Shown here: in pieces, positions 53,008 through 61,587 of the stretch
Layout: the number at the start of each line of letters is the position of its first letter
How positions within the stretch are numbered: the first letter of the stretch is position 1
Source of the DNA: Bradyrhizobium sp. MOS002
GTDB taxonomy: Bacteria; Pseudomonadota; Alphaproteobacteria; Rhizobiales; Xanthobacteraceae
Reading direction: 5' to 3'
DNA: 64,000 nt
Assembly (NCBI RefSeq): GCF_003020115.1
Contig: NZ_PYFX01000001.1
Span: 511,501-575,500 of the forward strand
Notes under the pieces: generated by a model
The model's database searches: none
The model's input: only the letters and a program-made list of their open reading frames with translations
What the model was told of the DNA's origin: nothing
Position numbers and translations under genes: made by a program

Positions 53008-53798
53008 CGACTTCCGCGAAATCCGCCCGCCGCGTGACCGAACCGCGACAGGGCGCGCAGGCGATCCGCCGCGCGCTCGCCGTGCTGCGCATTCTCGCCG
53101 CAGGCCGCGAAGACGGCGTGCCGCTGGCCGAGGTGGTGCGGGCGACCGGCCTCACCCGCCCGACCGTGCATCGCATCGTCCACGTCCTGATCGAGGAAGG
53201 CATCGTCGAACGGCATGACAGGACCGGCCGCTACGCGATCGGCAATCAGGTGCCGGAGCTCGCGCTCGCACGGGCCCGGCCGTCGCGGCTGCTGATCGCC
53301 GCCAATCCGTCGCTGCAACGTGCGTCGACCGAGATCGGCGACACGCTGTTCCTGACGGTCCGGACCGGCAACGACACGCTGTGCGTCGATCGCAGGATCG
53401 GTGTCTATCCGATCCAGGTGCTGTCGATCGAGGTCGGCGCGCGCCGACCGCTCGGCGTCTCCAGCGCAGGCGTTGCCATCCTCGCCGCGATGCCGGCGCA
53501 GGACGCGCGAAAAATCGTCGCGGCCAACGAGAAGCGACTGGAGGCCTATCGGACCGATGCCGCAACGGTGCTGGGCCAGGTCACCGCCGCAAGACGGCTG
53601 GGGTATGGCATGAGGGAAATTGGTCTCGTGCAGGGCACGAAGTCGATCTCGACCTGGATCAAGACCCCGGACGGCCGCCCCGCTGCTGCCATGACTGTCT
53701 CCGCCGTTCGGACGAGGCTCGGCCCGCGCCGCGAACAGGAGGTCGCGGAGATTTTGCTGCGGGAGGCGCGGATCATCGAGCAGGCGATCCGGGGTTAG
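52998..53798 (+). CDS. IclR family transcriptional regulator
   Basis: A 266-residue regulator. Seen: the winged helix-turn-helix at about residues 20-80 (AIRRALAVLRILAAG, ATGLTRPTVHRIVHVLIEEGIV) and the effector-binding domain from about residue 95 (LFLTVRTGNDTLCVDRRIG, VGARRPLGVSSAGVAILAAMPA). The ATG at 52998 lies in a perfect palindrome. No clear ribosome site precedes it, which would fit weak or leaderless translation. It is divergent from the six-gene operon at 52865 and is its probable controller. Confidence 0.92.
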   Translation: MDKTTSAKSARRVTEPRQGAQAIRRALAVLRILAAGREDGVPLAEVVRATGLTRPTVHRIVHVLIEEGIVERHDRTGRYAIGNQVPELALARARPSRLLIAANPSLQRASTEIGDTLFLTVRTGNDTLCVDRRIGVYPIQVLSIEVGARRPLGVSSAGVAILAAMPAQDARKIVAANEKRLEAYRTDAATVLGQVTAARRLGYGMREIGLVQGTKSISTWIKTPDGRPAAAMTVSAVRTRLGPRREQEVAEILLREARIIEQAIRG

Positions 53799-53879
53799 GC
53801 CACGCTGTCAATGGGCTGACGTGCCGCGCATTTTTGTGGCACAAGGGCCGCCTCCGCCGACCGAGCAACGAGGCCCCGC

Positions 53880-55175
53880 ATGCCCGCGCCAAAACCGCCC
53901 GCCTTCGAGACCCTGAGCCTGCATGCGGGCCAGCATCCGGATCCCGCGACCGGCGCCCGCGCCGTTCCGATCTACCAGACCACGTCCTACGTGTTCCAGG
54001 ATTCCGATCACGCCGCCGCTCTGTTCAATCTCGAGCGCGCCGGCCACATCTATACGCGCATCTCCAATCCGACCACCGGCGTGCTCGAAGAGCGGCTCGC
54101 CGCGCTGGAGGGCGGCGTCGGCGCGATCTGCACCGCGAGCGGCATGGCCGCGCTGCATCTGGCCATCGCGACGCTTCTGAACGCCGGCGACCATATCGTG
54201 GCGTCGAGCTCGCTCTATGGCGGCACCATCAACCTGCTGGCGCACACGCTGCCGCGCTTCGGCATCACCACCACCTTCGTGAAACCGCGCGATCTCGACG
54301 CGTTCCGCGCGGCGATCAAGCCGAACACGAAGCTGGTGATCGGCGAGACCATCGGCAATCCCGGGCTCGAGGTGCTGGACATTCCGAAGGTCGCGCAGAT
54401 CGCGCATGACGCAAAAATCCCACTGCTGATCGACAACACCTTTGCCACGCCCTATCTCAGCCGTCCGATCGAGCTCGGCGCCGACATCGTCATGCATTCG
54501 GCAACCAAATGGATCGGCGGCCACGGCATCGCGATCGGCGGCGCCATCGTCGACGGCGGCCGTTTCGATTGGCGCTCATCCGGCAAATTCGGCGTGCTGA
54601 CCGAGCCCTATGGCGGCTATCACGGCATCGTCTTCGACGAGCAGTTCGGCACCGCCGCCTTCATCATGCGCGCGCGCACCGAAGGTCTGCGCGATTTCGG
54701 CGCCTGCCTGTCGCCGACCAACGCGTTCCAGCTGTTGCAGGGCGTGGAGACGCTTGGCGTGCGCATGGACCGCCACATCCAGAACACGCACCTCGTGCTG
54801 GAAGCACTGAAAGCCAACAAGGCCGTCGATTGGGTGCTGCACCCATCGCTGGAAGACCACACGGACTACCAGCTTGCAAAGACGCTGCTGCCGCGCGGCG
54901 CCGGCTCGATAGTCTCCTTCGGCATCAAGGGCGGTCGGCCCGCGGGCCGCAAGTTCATCGAATCGCTGCGCATGATCAGCCATCTCGCCAATGTCGGCGA
55001 CGCCAAGACGCTGGTGATCCACCCGGCGTCGACCACGCACCAGCAGATGGACGCCGAGCAGCTCAAGGCCTCCGGCATCGGCGAGGAGCTGGTGCGGCTC
55101 TCGGTCGGCATCGAGACCGCAAGCGACATCATCGACGATCTCACCCAAGCGCTACGCATCTCGCAAAAGGTCTGA
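53880..55175 (+). CDS. metY: O-acetylhomoserine aminocarboxypropyltransferase
   Basis: A 431-residue PLP enzyme of the Cys/Met metabolism family that makes homocysteine (or methionine) from O-acetyl- or O-succinylhomoserine and sulphide. Seen: ARAVPIYQTTSYVFQDSDHAAALF, YTRISNPTTGVLEERLAALEGG, the PLP lysine in MHSATKWIGGHGIAIGG near residue 206, and the SVGIETASDIIDDL end. Length and motifs fit MetY rather than MetB. An alpha/beta hydrolase gene starts 4 bases after its stop, so the two are co-transcribed. Confidence 0.94.
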   Translation: MPAPKPPAFETLSLHAGQHPDPATGARAVPIYQTTSYVFQDSDHAAALFNLERAGHIYTRISNPTTGVLEERLAALEGGVGAICTASGMAALHLAIATLLNAGDHIVASSSLYGGTINLLAHTLPRFGITTTFVKPRDLDAFRAAIKPNTKLVIGETIGNPGLEVLDIPKVAQIAHDAKIPLLIDNTFATPYLSRPIELGADIVMHSATKWIGGHGIAIGGAIVDGGRFDWRSSGKFGVLTEPYGGYHGIVFDEQFGTAAFIMRARTEGLRDFGACLSPTNAFQLLQGVETLGVRMDRHIQNTHLVLEALKANKAVDWVLHPSLEDHTDYQLAKTLLPRGAGSIVSFGIKGGRPAGRKFIESLRMISHLANVGDAKTLVIHPASTTHQQMDAEQLKASGIGEELVRLSVGIETASDIIDDLTQALRISQKV

Positions 55176-55179
55176 CACC

Positions 55180-55962
55180 ATGAAGCTCCCCGTCAACGGC
55201 GCCGAGGTGCTGGTCGCAACCGGCGGCCGCGACTTCGACAGATCCCTGCCCGCGGTCGTCTTCCTCCATGGCGCCGGATTCGACCATTCGACCTGGGCGC
55301 TGCACACGCGCTGGTTCGCCCATCACGGCTTTGGCGTGCTGGCGCCTGATCTGCCCGGCCACGGCCGCTCGCCCGGACCGTCGCTCGCAAGTATCGCCGA
55401 AATGGCAGACTGGACGGCGGGTCTGCTCGATGCGGCCGGAATTACGAAAGCGCATCTGATCGGCCATTCCATGGGATCGCTGATCTCGCTGGAGACGGCG
55501 GCACGGCATCCCGACAAGGTGTCCGCGCTCAGCCTGATCGGCACGGCCGCGACCATGACGGTCGGCCCGGATCTGCTCAAGGCGGCCGAAGCCAATTCGC
55601 AGGATGCTAACGACATGGTCTCGATCTGGGGCCTCGGCTTCAACGCCGAGCTCGGCGGCAGCCTCGCGCCGGGCCTGTGGATGCATGGCGGCGCGCAGGC
55701 CGTGTTGAAACACTGCGAGCCGGGCGTGCTGTTCCGGGATTTGTCGGCCTGCAATGCTTACGCGAATGCGCTTCAAGCAGCCGCGAGCGTGACGGTGCCT
55801 ACGACGCTCATCCTCGGCGAGCGGGACATGATGACGCCGGTGAAGGCCGGCAAGGCACTCGCGGCGGCGATCCCGCATGCGAAGACCGTCGTGGTGCCGG
55901 GCGCGGGCCACATGATCATGGCCGAACGCCCGGATGAACTGCTGGTGGCGCTGAGGGGCTGA
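55180..55962 (+). CDS. Alpha/beta hydrolase
   Basis: A 260-residue alpha/beta hydrolase. Seen: PAVVFLHGAGFDHSTW, the nucleophile elbow HLIGHSMGSLISLETAARHP (Ser near residue 96), Asp in LILGERDMMTP and His in VVPGAGHMIMAERP. It follows metY by 4 bases and is convergent with the SsuA-like gene 6 bases away. It could open a lactone or ester connected to homoserine chemistry, but its substrate is not readable. Confidence 0.9.
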   Translation: MKLPVNGAEVLVATGGRDFDRSLPAVVFLHGAGFDHSTWALHTRWFAHHGFGVLAPDLPGHGRSPGPSLASIAEMADWTAGLLDAAGITKAHLIGHSMGSLISLETAARHPDKVSALSLIGTAATMTVGPDLLKAAEANSQDANDMVSIWGLGFNAELGGSLAPGLWMHGGAQAVLKHCEPGVLFRDLSACNAYANALQAAASVTVPTTLILGERDMMTPVKAGKALAAAIPHAKTVVVPGAGHMIMAERPDELLVALRG

Positions 55963-55968
55963 GGCCCC

Positions 55969-56922
55969 TCACGACCCCGGCGTCCACTTCCAGACGATGT
56001 CGGAGACGTTGACCGGTTTCGGGATCAGGCCGAGCTTGGCAAAGCGATCGGCGACCGCCTGCTGGGTCTTGACCACTTCGGCGTCGAGCGGCACCACGCG
56101 ATAGCTGGATCGGTTGACGAAGCGGCGGACCGCTTCGATGTCGACGCCGGTCGCCTCGGCCTGTGCCTTTGCGACCTCCTCGTGATGCGACTCCGCCCAC
56201 ACGCCTTCAGACGCAAAGGCCGTGTTGAGCTTTGCGACCAGCGAGGGATACTTCTCAACGAAATCGGTGTTGGCGATGTAGTAGGCGTTCGGCTTGTGCA
56301 CGTCTTTGTCGAAGGCAATGACGCGCGCATTCTCTTTCAGTTCGGCAAGCGCGAGATAGGGGTCCCAGATCGACCATGCATCGACCGAGCCCTTGACGAA
56401 GGCTGCCGTCGCGTCCGCCGGCGCGAGCGGTGCAGGCGTGATGTCGGACCAGGACAGACCGGCCTTTTCGAGCGCCGCAACCAAGAGATTATGTGCGCTC
56501 GAGCCCTTGCCAAAGGCGACGCGCTTGCCCTTGAGATCGGCGAGCGTCTTGATCGGCGAATCCTTCGGTACGACGATCGCCTGGGTGTTGCCGTCGGACT
56601 TCACGGCCGCGACATAGCGGATTCTGGCGCCGCCGGCTTGCGCGAAGATCGGTGGGGTGTCGCCGACGAAGCCGAAATCGACGCTGCCGACATTGACGGC
56701 CTCCAGCAGCGGCGGGCCGAACTGGAAGTCGATCCATTTGATCTCGATGCCGAGCGGCTTGAAGGCGATTTCGAGCGTCTGGCGCTGGCGCACCGCCGGG
56801 AAGAAGCCGCCTTTCTGCGTACCGATGCGGATTTCCGCCGGCTTGTCCTCCGCGCGCGCAGGGCCGGCCAAAGCTGTCGCGAGCAGCAGGGTCGTTGCTA
56901 GAATGTGTCGTCGGGTCATCAT
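55969..56922 (-). CDS. ssuA: Aliphatic sulfonate ABC transporter binding protein
   Basis: A 317-residue periplasmic binding protein of the SsuA/NrtA type. Seen: a signal peptide (MMTRRHILATTLLLATALAGPARA), IRIGTQKGGFFPAVRQRQ, VDFGFVGDTPPIFAQAGG, LADLKGKRVAFGKGSSAHNLLV and FVKGSVDAWSIWDPYLALAE, diagnostic for sulfonate/taurine receptors. No ssuB or ssuC lies next to it. The neighbouring metY uses sulphide, so a sulphur-supply theme is visible on this stretch. Confidence 0.9.
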   Translation of the reverse strand: MMTRRHILATTLLLATALAGPARAEDKPAEIRIGTQKGGFFPAVRQRQTLEIAFKPLGIEIKWIDFQFGPPLLEAVNVGSVDFGFVGDTPPIFAQAGGARIRYVAAVKSDGNTQAIVVPKDSPIKTLADLKGKRVAFGKGSSAHNLLVAALEKAGLSWSDITPAPLAPADATAAFVKGSVDAWSIWDPYLALAELKENARVIAFDKDVHKPNAYYIANTDFVEKYPSLVAKLNTAFASEGVWAESHHEEVAKAQAEATGVDIEAVRRFVNRSSYRVVPLDAEVVKTQQAVADRFAKLGLIPKPVNVSDIVWKWTPGS

Positions 56923-56943
56923 AATCTGGTCCTTTCGGTGGAG

Positions 56944-57165
56944 TCAGCTGGCAAAGAGTTGGGAGTTCGCGCGCCGGCTCTGCTCGAAGAACACCGCGCG
57001 TGCGGCGCGCTCCGCCTCGCGCGCCGAGCGGAACTGGCGACCCTCGAGGCTGTCGAACAGACGCTCGGAGGAGAAGAAGCGGAAGCCGCGCGTATCCCTC
57101 GTGACGATGCCGGCGGCGCGGTCGTGGATTTCGATGATGTAAGCGTTCGATTGAATTCGGGACAT
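56944..57165 (-). CDS. Small conserved protein, unknown function
   Basis: A 73-residue soluble protein (MSRIQSNAYIIEIHDRAAGIV..., with RFFSSERLFDSLEGRQF and REAERAARAVFFEQ). Its basic, helix-rich form and place 21 bases before ssuA suggest a gene co-transcribed with it; homologues may accompany sulfonate genes, but I cannot confirm that. No function assigned. Confidence 0.72.
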   Translation of the reverse strand: MSRIQSNAYIIEIHDRAAGIVTRDTRGFRFFSSERLFDSLEGRQFRSAREAERAARAVFFEQSRRANSQLFAS

Positions 57166-57559
57166 GACTGCTCGTTCGCCGGGATCTCGGCGCTCCTGTC
57201 TCTGGATTTGCTGGGTGGCGTGCTGCTAGGAGGCGGCGGTCAGCAACAACAACAGGCGCCGGTCGCCGCCGAGAAACAGCGCCGCGCCATGCCCGCTTGC
57301 ATGTCGTTCTGATTGCGCTGGTGATCGGTTCTCATGTCGCGGCTTCGGCTCGAGGAGCAGTGTCGATGCTCCAAATATCGAGCGTTTAGCCCGATCGGTC
57401 AATGAAATGGCTATCCATAATTGCCACTGGCGCGCATCGGCACTTCTCCGGGCGCGAGCGCCGGCAGACGAATTCATCTCGCGATGAGTTCAACGCCAGT
57501 GCGCAGCCGGCCGTGGTATGGTCCGCTCGATAAGCGACAAATGAGAGGGAGGCCCAGTC
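57166..57559. other. Intergenic region, 394 bases
   Basis: The frame reading GISALLSLDLLGG to the stop at 57312 has no supported start. I see no other gene-like structure. The promoter of the SDR gene at 57560 and that of the 73-residue gene must lie here. Confidence 0.45.
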
Positions 57560-58290
57560 ATGGCGGATGACCTGAAGGACGCACGGCGCTCGTCACCGGC
57601 GGATCGCGCGGGATCGGCGCTGCGGTCTGCCGCGCGCTGGCCGAGGCCGGCGCGGCCGTGGCGATCAACTGCCGCGAGCGGATCGGACAGGCCGAGCAAC
57701 TCGCGGATGAGATCGGCAAGCGCGGCGGCCGCGCCATTGCCGTTGCTGCGGACGTATCGCAGCGCGAGGCCGTGGCCGGCATGATCAAACGAGTCACGAA
57801 CGAACTCGGGCCGATCGACATCCTCGTCAACAATGCCGGCATCGCCATCACGCGCGGCGTCGATGACTTAAGCGAAGACGATTTCGACCGCACCATCCTG
57901 GTCAATCTGAAATCCGTCTTCCTGTGCACCCAGGCCGTGCTGCCGTCGATGCGCGCGCGGAAATGGGGGCGCATCGTCAACATCTCCTCGGGAGCGGCGC
58001 GCGGCGCCGGCTCGATCGGACCGCACTACAATGCATCCAAGGCCGGCATGGAGGGCCTGACGCGCGGCTATGCGGCGCGTCTGGTGAAGGAAGGCATCAC
58101 CGTCAACGCGGTGGCGCCGTCGCTGATCGAGACCGACATGATGAGCGGCCAGCAGCAACTCGTCAGCCGCATTCCGCTCGGCCGCTTCGGCACCGCGGAC
58201 GAAGTCGCGAAAGCCGTGATGCTGCTGGTCGACAACGCCTACATGACCGGCCAGACGATCGCGCTGAGCGGCGGGATGGCGTTTAATTAG
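57560..58290 (+). pseudogene. SDR oxidoreductase with one-base frameshift near the start
   Basis: A short-chain dehydrogenase of about 243 residues if corrected. From the ATG at 57560 (GGGAGG 8 bases upstream) six codons MADDLK read in one frame; then TALVTGGSRGIGAAVCRALA continues in another, so one base is missing near 57578. The rest is intact: NNAG in LVNNAGIAITRG, catalytic Ser/Tyr/Lys in NISSGAARGAG and HYNASKAGM. Translation from the GTG at 57658 would lack the cofactor glycines. Either a recent inactivation or a sequencing error. Confidence 0.85.
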
Positions 58291-58307
58291 GGGCGCGGCG
58301 AGCTTCC

Positions 58308-58467
58308 TCTTCCCTTCTCCCCTTGTGGGAGAAGGTGGCGCGAAGCGCCGGATGAGGGTCTCTATCCGCGCATACCAACTGCGAGATGAGTGCTCGGATA
58401 GAGACCCCTCACCCGTCTCGCCGCTGTCGCGGCGAGCCACCCTCTCCCGCAGGGGGAAAGGGAAACA
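58308..58467. repeat. Large palindromic intergenic repeat
   Basis: CCCTTCTCCCC...GAGAAGGTGGCGCGAAGCGCCGGATGAGGG on the left; CCTCACCC...CCACCCTCTCCC...GGGAAAGGGAA on the right, roughly inverted around TCTCTATCCG / CGGATAGAGA (perfect 10-bp arms). Related to the element at 4873-5002. It lies between convergent genes. Confidence 0.8.
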
Positions 58468-58470
58468 ACA

Positions 58471-59082
58471 CTACCACATCGTCGCTGCCGCCCGCTCCGG
58501 CCAGATGCGGTCGTACTCCGCGCCGCCGACTTTGTTCTCGCTCATCTCGGCGAGGATTTGGCCCGGTGTCGGCAGCGTGTTCGGATCGATGCGCTTGTCG
58601 GGATTCCAGAGGTCGGAGCGGACGATGGCGCGGGCGCACTGGAAGTAGATTTCATCGACCGTCATCACCATGACGCTGCGGGGCGCCTTGCCTTCGACCT
58701 TGAACGAGGCGAGCAGTTCGGGATCGATGGCGAGATGGGCCCGGCCATTGGCGCGGACCGCATTGCCGGAGCCGGGGATCAGGAACATCAGCGACACCCT
58801 GGGATCGCGCACGATGTTGCGCAGGGAATCGACCCGGTTATTGCCGCGGCGATCCGGCAGCATCAGCGTCTTCGGGTCATGAATGCGGACGAAGCCGGAG
58901 AGATCGCCGCGCGGCGAGCAGTCGATCCCCTCAGGTCCGATGGTGGCGAGCGCGGCGAACGGCGCCTTTTCGATGAAGACGCGATAGAGCGGGGTGACGT
59001 GGTCGGCGACTTTCACGGTCGAGGCGTCATTGGTGACGCCGTAGATGGCCTCCAGCTGCTCGACCGTTTCGATCACCGACAT
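58471..59082 (-). CDS. Pyridoxamine-phosphate-oxidase family flavoprotein (MSMEG_1061-like)
   Basis: A 203-residue split-barrel FMN protein of the pyridoxamine 5'-phosphate oxidase superfamily, matching the MSMEG_1061 subgroup. Seen: ETVEQLEAIYGVTNDAST at the start, APFAALATIGPEGIDCSPRGD and LMLPDRRGNNRVDSLRNIVRDPRVSLMFLIPG. It starts 22 bases after the end of phnN and reads the same way, so it may be the last gene of the phosphonate operon. Its reaction is not known. Confidence 0.88.
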   Translation of the reverse strand: MSVIETVEQLEAIYGVTNDASTVKVADHVTPLYRVFIEKAPFAALATIGPEGIDCSPRGDLSGFVRIHDPKTLMLPDRRGNNRVDSLRNIVRDPRVSLMFLIPGSGNAVRANGRAHLAIDPELLASFKVEGKAPRSVMVMTVDEIYFQCARAIVRSDLWNPDKRIDPNTLPTPGQILAEMSENKVGGAEYDRIWPERAAATMW

Positions 59083-59104
59083 TCCAGTCTCCTTGTTGTG
59101 CGGG

Positions 59105-59701
59105 CTATTCGTGCCAGCCTTGATTCCTGATCACACGCAGAAGCTGGCGGCCGTGATACTCCGCGCTGCCCGCGTTGAGGATGGTGACATCGGCCTGCGC
59201 CGATGCGTCGTCGACGTTGCGCGTCAGCCGTTCCGCGATATTGCCGTCACTGTGCCGGGCGCGCGCGGCAAGCCGCTGCGCCAGCACCTCCGGCGGCGCC
59301 GTGATCGCGACCACCACGACGTTTGCATATTTTTGGCGCAGCGCGCCGATCACCGTGCGCGAGACATTGGCGACGACGGCGCGGCCGGCGCGGATATCAG
59401 CGTCGATGTCGAGTGGCAGCGCGTAGCAATGCCCATGCGCCTCCCAATGCACGGCGAAATCCCCGTGATCGAGTGCGCGCCGGAATTCGTCGGAGCTCAC
59501 CGCGATATTGTCCTCGTCGGCAGAGGATTCCCGCGTCACGACACGGCGCGGGAAGACGATGTCGTGATTCTCGATGCACGCTGCCCGCGCCAGCCGCAGC
59601 AGCGTGTCCTTGCCGGCACCGCTGGGACCGACCACGAGCACGAGCCGTCCGGGCCCGATCGCTCCCGTCGTCTCTTCCGCCGTGGTGACGGTCTCGCTCA
59701 T
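59105..59701 (-). CDS. phnN: Ribose 1,5-bisphosphokinase
   Basis: A 198-residue kinase that converts ribose 1,5-bisphosphate to phosphoribosyl pyrophosphate, closing the C-P lyase pathway. Seen: P-loop VLVVGPSGAGKDTLLRL at residues 21-38, ENHDIVFPRRVVTRE and HWEAHGHCYALPLDID. Its start overlaps the phnM stop by four bases (ATGA). Normal length. Confidence 0.95.
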   Translation of the reverse strand: MSETVTTAEETTGAIGPGRLVLVVGPSGAGKDTLLRLARAACIENHDIVFPRRVVTRESSADEDNIAVSSDEFRRALDHGDFAVHWEAHGHCYALPLDIDADIRAGRAVVANVSRTVIGALRQKYANVVVVAITAPPEVLAQRLAARARHSDGNIAERLTRNVDDASAQADVTILNAGSAEYHGRQLLRVIRNQGWHE

Positions 59702-60855
59702 GCGACACGGCTCCCTTCGCGCCAGACGCTGCGGACCGCGGGGACGCTGCCCGCGACATGCACGCGGATCAGATCGGCGCGCTTGCCGATCGCGATCTCA
59801 CCGCGGTCGGAGAGACCGACCGCCTCCGCGGGCGCCTTCGTCACGGTGCGGATCGCCGCCGCAAGACTGATGGCGGGCACCTGCTCGGGCAAATGCAGCG
59901 CAGCCATCAGAAGGCTCGAGGGAATGTAGTCCGACGAGAGGATGTCGAGCAGGCCCTCGCGGGCGAGATCGACCGCGGCGATGTTGCCGGAGTGCGAACC
60001 GCCGCGCACGACGTTCGGCGCGCCCATCAGGATGTCGATGCCGGCCTCGTGCAGGCCGCGCGCGGCCTCCAGCGTGGTCGGAAATTCCGCGACCGACACG
60101 CCGTCGCGCACGGCGTCCACGACGTTCTCCTCGGTGGTATCGTCATGGCTCGCCAGCGGGATCTTGTACTTATGCGCCAGCGCCACGATCTCGCGCATAT
60201 TGGTCGCGGCATAGGCCTTCTGATACTCGAAACGCTTCGCGAACAGTTCGTCGAGCTGGGCATCGGTCTTGCCGCCGCCCTTGCCGCGATAATAGTCGCG
60301 CAGCTTGCCTTCGTCGCGGAACTGGCGCTGGCCGGGTGTGTGATCCATCAGCGACATCAGCCGCACGTCGGGACGATCGATCAGCTCCCTGGCCTCCTCG
60401 ACCACGCTCGGCATCGGGATTTCGCAGCGCAGATGCAGGAAGTGATCGGCGCGCAGCAGATCGGCATCGCGCGCGGTCGTGATCGCGGCGGCGAGCGTGC
60501 CGGCGCGGCCGTCGACTTCCTCGGCGCCGTCCTCACGCCAGACCCGGAGCGAGTCGAACACCGTGGTGATGCCCGATGTCGCGAGCTGGCCGTCATAGGA
60601 GACGACGGCGGCGACCGGATTCCAGAACACTTTCGGGCGCGGCACGTAATGCGCCTCGAGGTGGTCGGTGTGGAGCTCGATCAGTCCCGGCATGATCAAA
60701 TCGCCACCGGTATCCTCTGCCCCCGCAGGCGCCCTGCCCTCACCGATCTCGGCAATGCGTCCATCGGCGAGAGCGAGCCAGCCCTGCTCGATCACCCGGT
60801 CCGCCAGCACGATCCTGGCGTTGGCGATCACGGTTACCTTCGACTTGGCGTTCAT
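59698..60855 (-). CDS. phnM: Alpha-D-ribose 1-methylphosphonate 5-triphosphate diphosphatase
   Basis: A 385-residue metal-dependent amidohydrolase-fold enzyme that removes pyrophosphate from the triphosphate made by PhnGHIL. Seen: MPGLIELHTDHLEAHYVPRP with the metal HxDxxxxH, SLMDHTPGQRQFRDEGKLRDYY and IPLASHDDTTEENVVDAVRDG. I chose the ATG at 60855 because AAGGA lies 7 bases upstream; the ATG at 60861 almost touches it. It lies 11 bases after phnL and overlaps phnN. Confidence 0.95.
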   Translation of the reverse strand: MNAKSKVTVIANARIVLADRVIEQGWLALADGRIAEIGEGRAPAGAEDTGGDLIMPGLIELHTDHLEAHYVPRPKVFWNPVAAVVSYDGQLATSGITTVFDSLRVWREDGAEEVDGRAGTLAAAITTARDADLLRADHFLHLRCEIPMPSVVEEARELIDRPDVRLMSLMDHTPGQRQFRDEGKLRDYYRGKGGGKTDAQLDELFAKRFEYQKAYAATNMREIVALAHKYKIPLASHDDTTEENVVDAVRDGVSVAEFPTTLEAARGLHEAGIDILMGAPNVVRGGSHSGNIAAVDLAREGLLDILSSDYIPSSLLMAALHLPEQVPAISLAAAIRTVTKAPAEAVGLSDRGEIAIGKRADLIRVHVAGSVPAVRSVWREGSRVA

Positions 60856-60866
60856 GTCCATTTCCT

Positions 60867-61565
60867 TCAGGCCGCGGCGGCGAAGCTGGTGACATCGACG
60901 ATGCGGTCGGCAATCAGATGACGGATTTCGTCGTCATGGACAATGGCGACCATGGCGACGCCCTGGCGCTTCTTTTCAGCGACCAGCTCGACCACGACGG
61001 CGCGGTTGGCGGCATCGAGCGAGGCGGTGGGCTCGTCGAGCAGCAGAATCGGCAAGTCCGAGATGAAGCCGCGCGCGATGTTGACGCGCTGCTGCTCGCC
61101 GCCGGAGAAGGTCGCGGGCGGAAGCTGCCAGAGCCGCTCGGGGATATTCAGCCGATGCAGCAATTCGCCGGCACGGGCCTGCGCCTCCGCGCGCGCCAGG
61201 CCGTTGACGATCAGCGGCTCGGCGACCACGTCGACGGTCGCGACGCGCGGCACCGCGCGCAGGAACTGGCTGACATAGCCGATGGTCGCGCGGCGGATGT
61301 TGAGGACCTGTCGCGGCTCGGCGGTGGCGAGATCGACCAGCGCGCCGCGATGGCGAATGCCGATGCGACCGGAGTCGCAGCGATAGTTGCCGAAGATCAT
61401 CTTCAGAATCGACGATTTTCCGGCGCCTGATGGCCCAGCTAGCACGACGCATTCGCCCGGGTTGACGTGGAAGGTCACGCCGCTGACGACAGGCAATTCG
61501 ATGCCGCCTTGCAGGTGCATCGTAAAGGTCTTGTTGGCGTCGGTGACGTCGATCATGGCGGTCAT
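60867..61565 (-). CDS. phnL: Phosphonate C-P lyase subunit PhnL
   Basis: A 232-residue ABC-type ATPase of the C-P lyase system (not a transporter). Seen: Walker A LAGPSGAGKSSILKMIFGNY, the signature FSGGEQQRVNIARGF and Walker B LLLDEPTASLD, with the Q loop near YVSQFLRAVPRV. PhnL works with PhnG, H and I in attaching the phosphonate to ribose. It starts 22 bases after phnK. Start at 61565 is likely; an ATG three codons in is possible. Confidence 0.95.
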   Translation of the reverse strand: MTAMIDVTDANKTFTMHLQGGIELPVVSGVTFHVNPGECVVLAGPSGAGKSSILKMIFGNYRCDSGRIGIRHRGALVDLATAEPRQVLNIRRATIGYVSQFLRAVPRVATVDVVAEPLIVNGLARAEAQARAGELLHRLNIPERLWQLPPATFSGGEQQRVNIARGFISDLPILLLDEPTASLDAANRAVVVELVAEKKRQGVAMVAIVHDDEIRHLIADRIVDVTSFAAAA

Positions 61566-61587
61566 TGGGAAACTCTTCTGGGAAAAC

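Noticed and set aside
57181-57312. Frame reading GISALLSLDLLGG to a stop at 57312
   Set aside because: Hydrophobic and Gln-rich, but no acceptable start codon with a ribosome site lies in frame.
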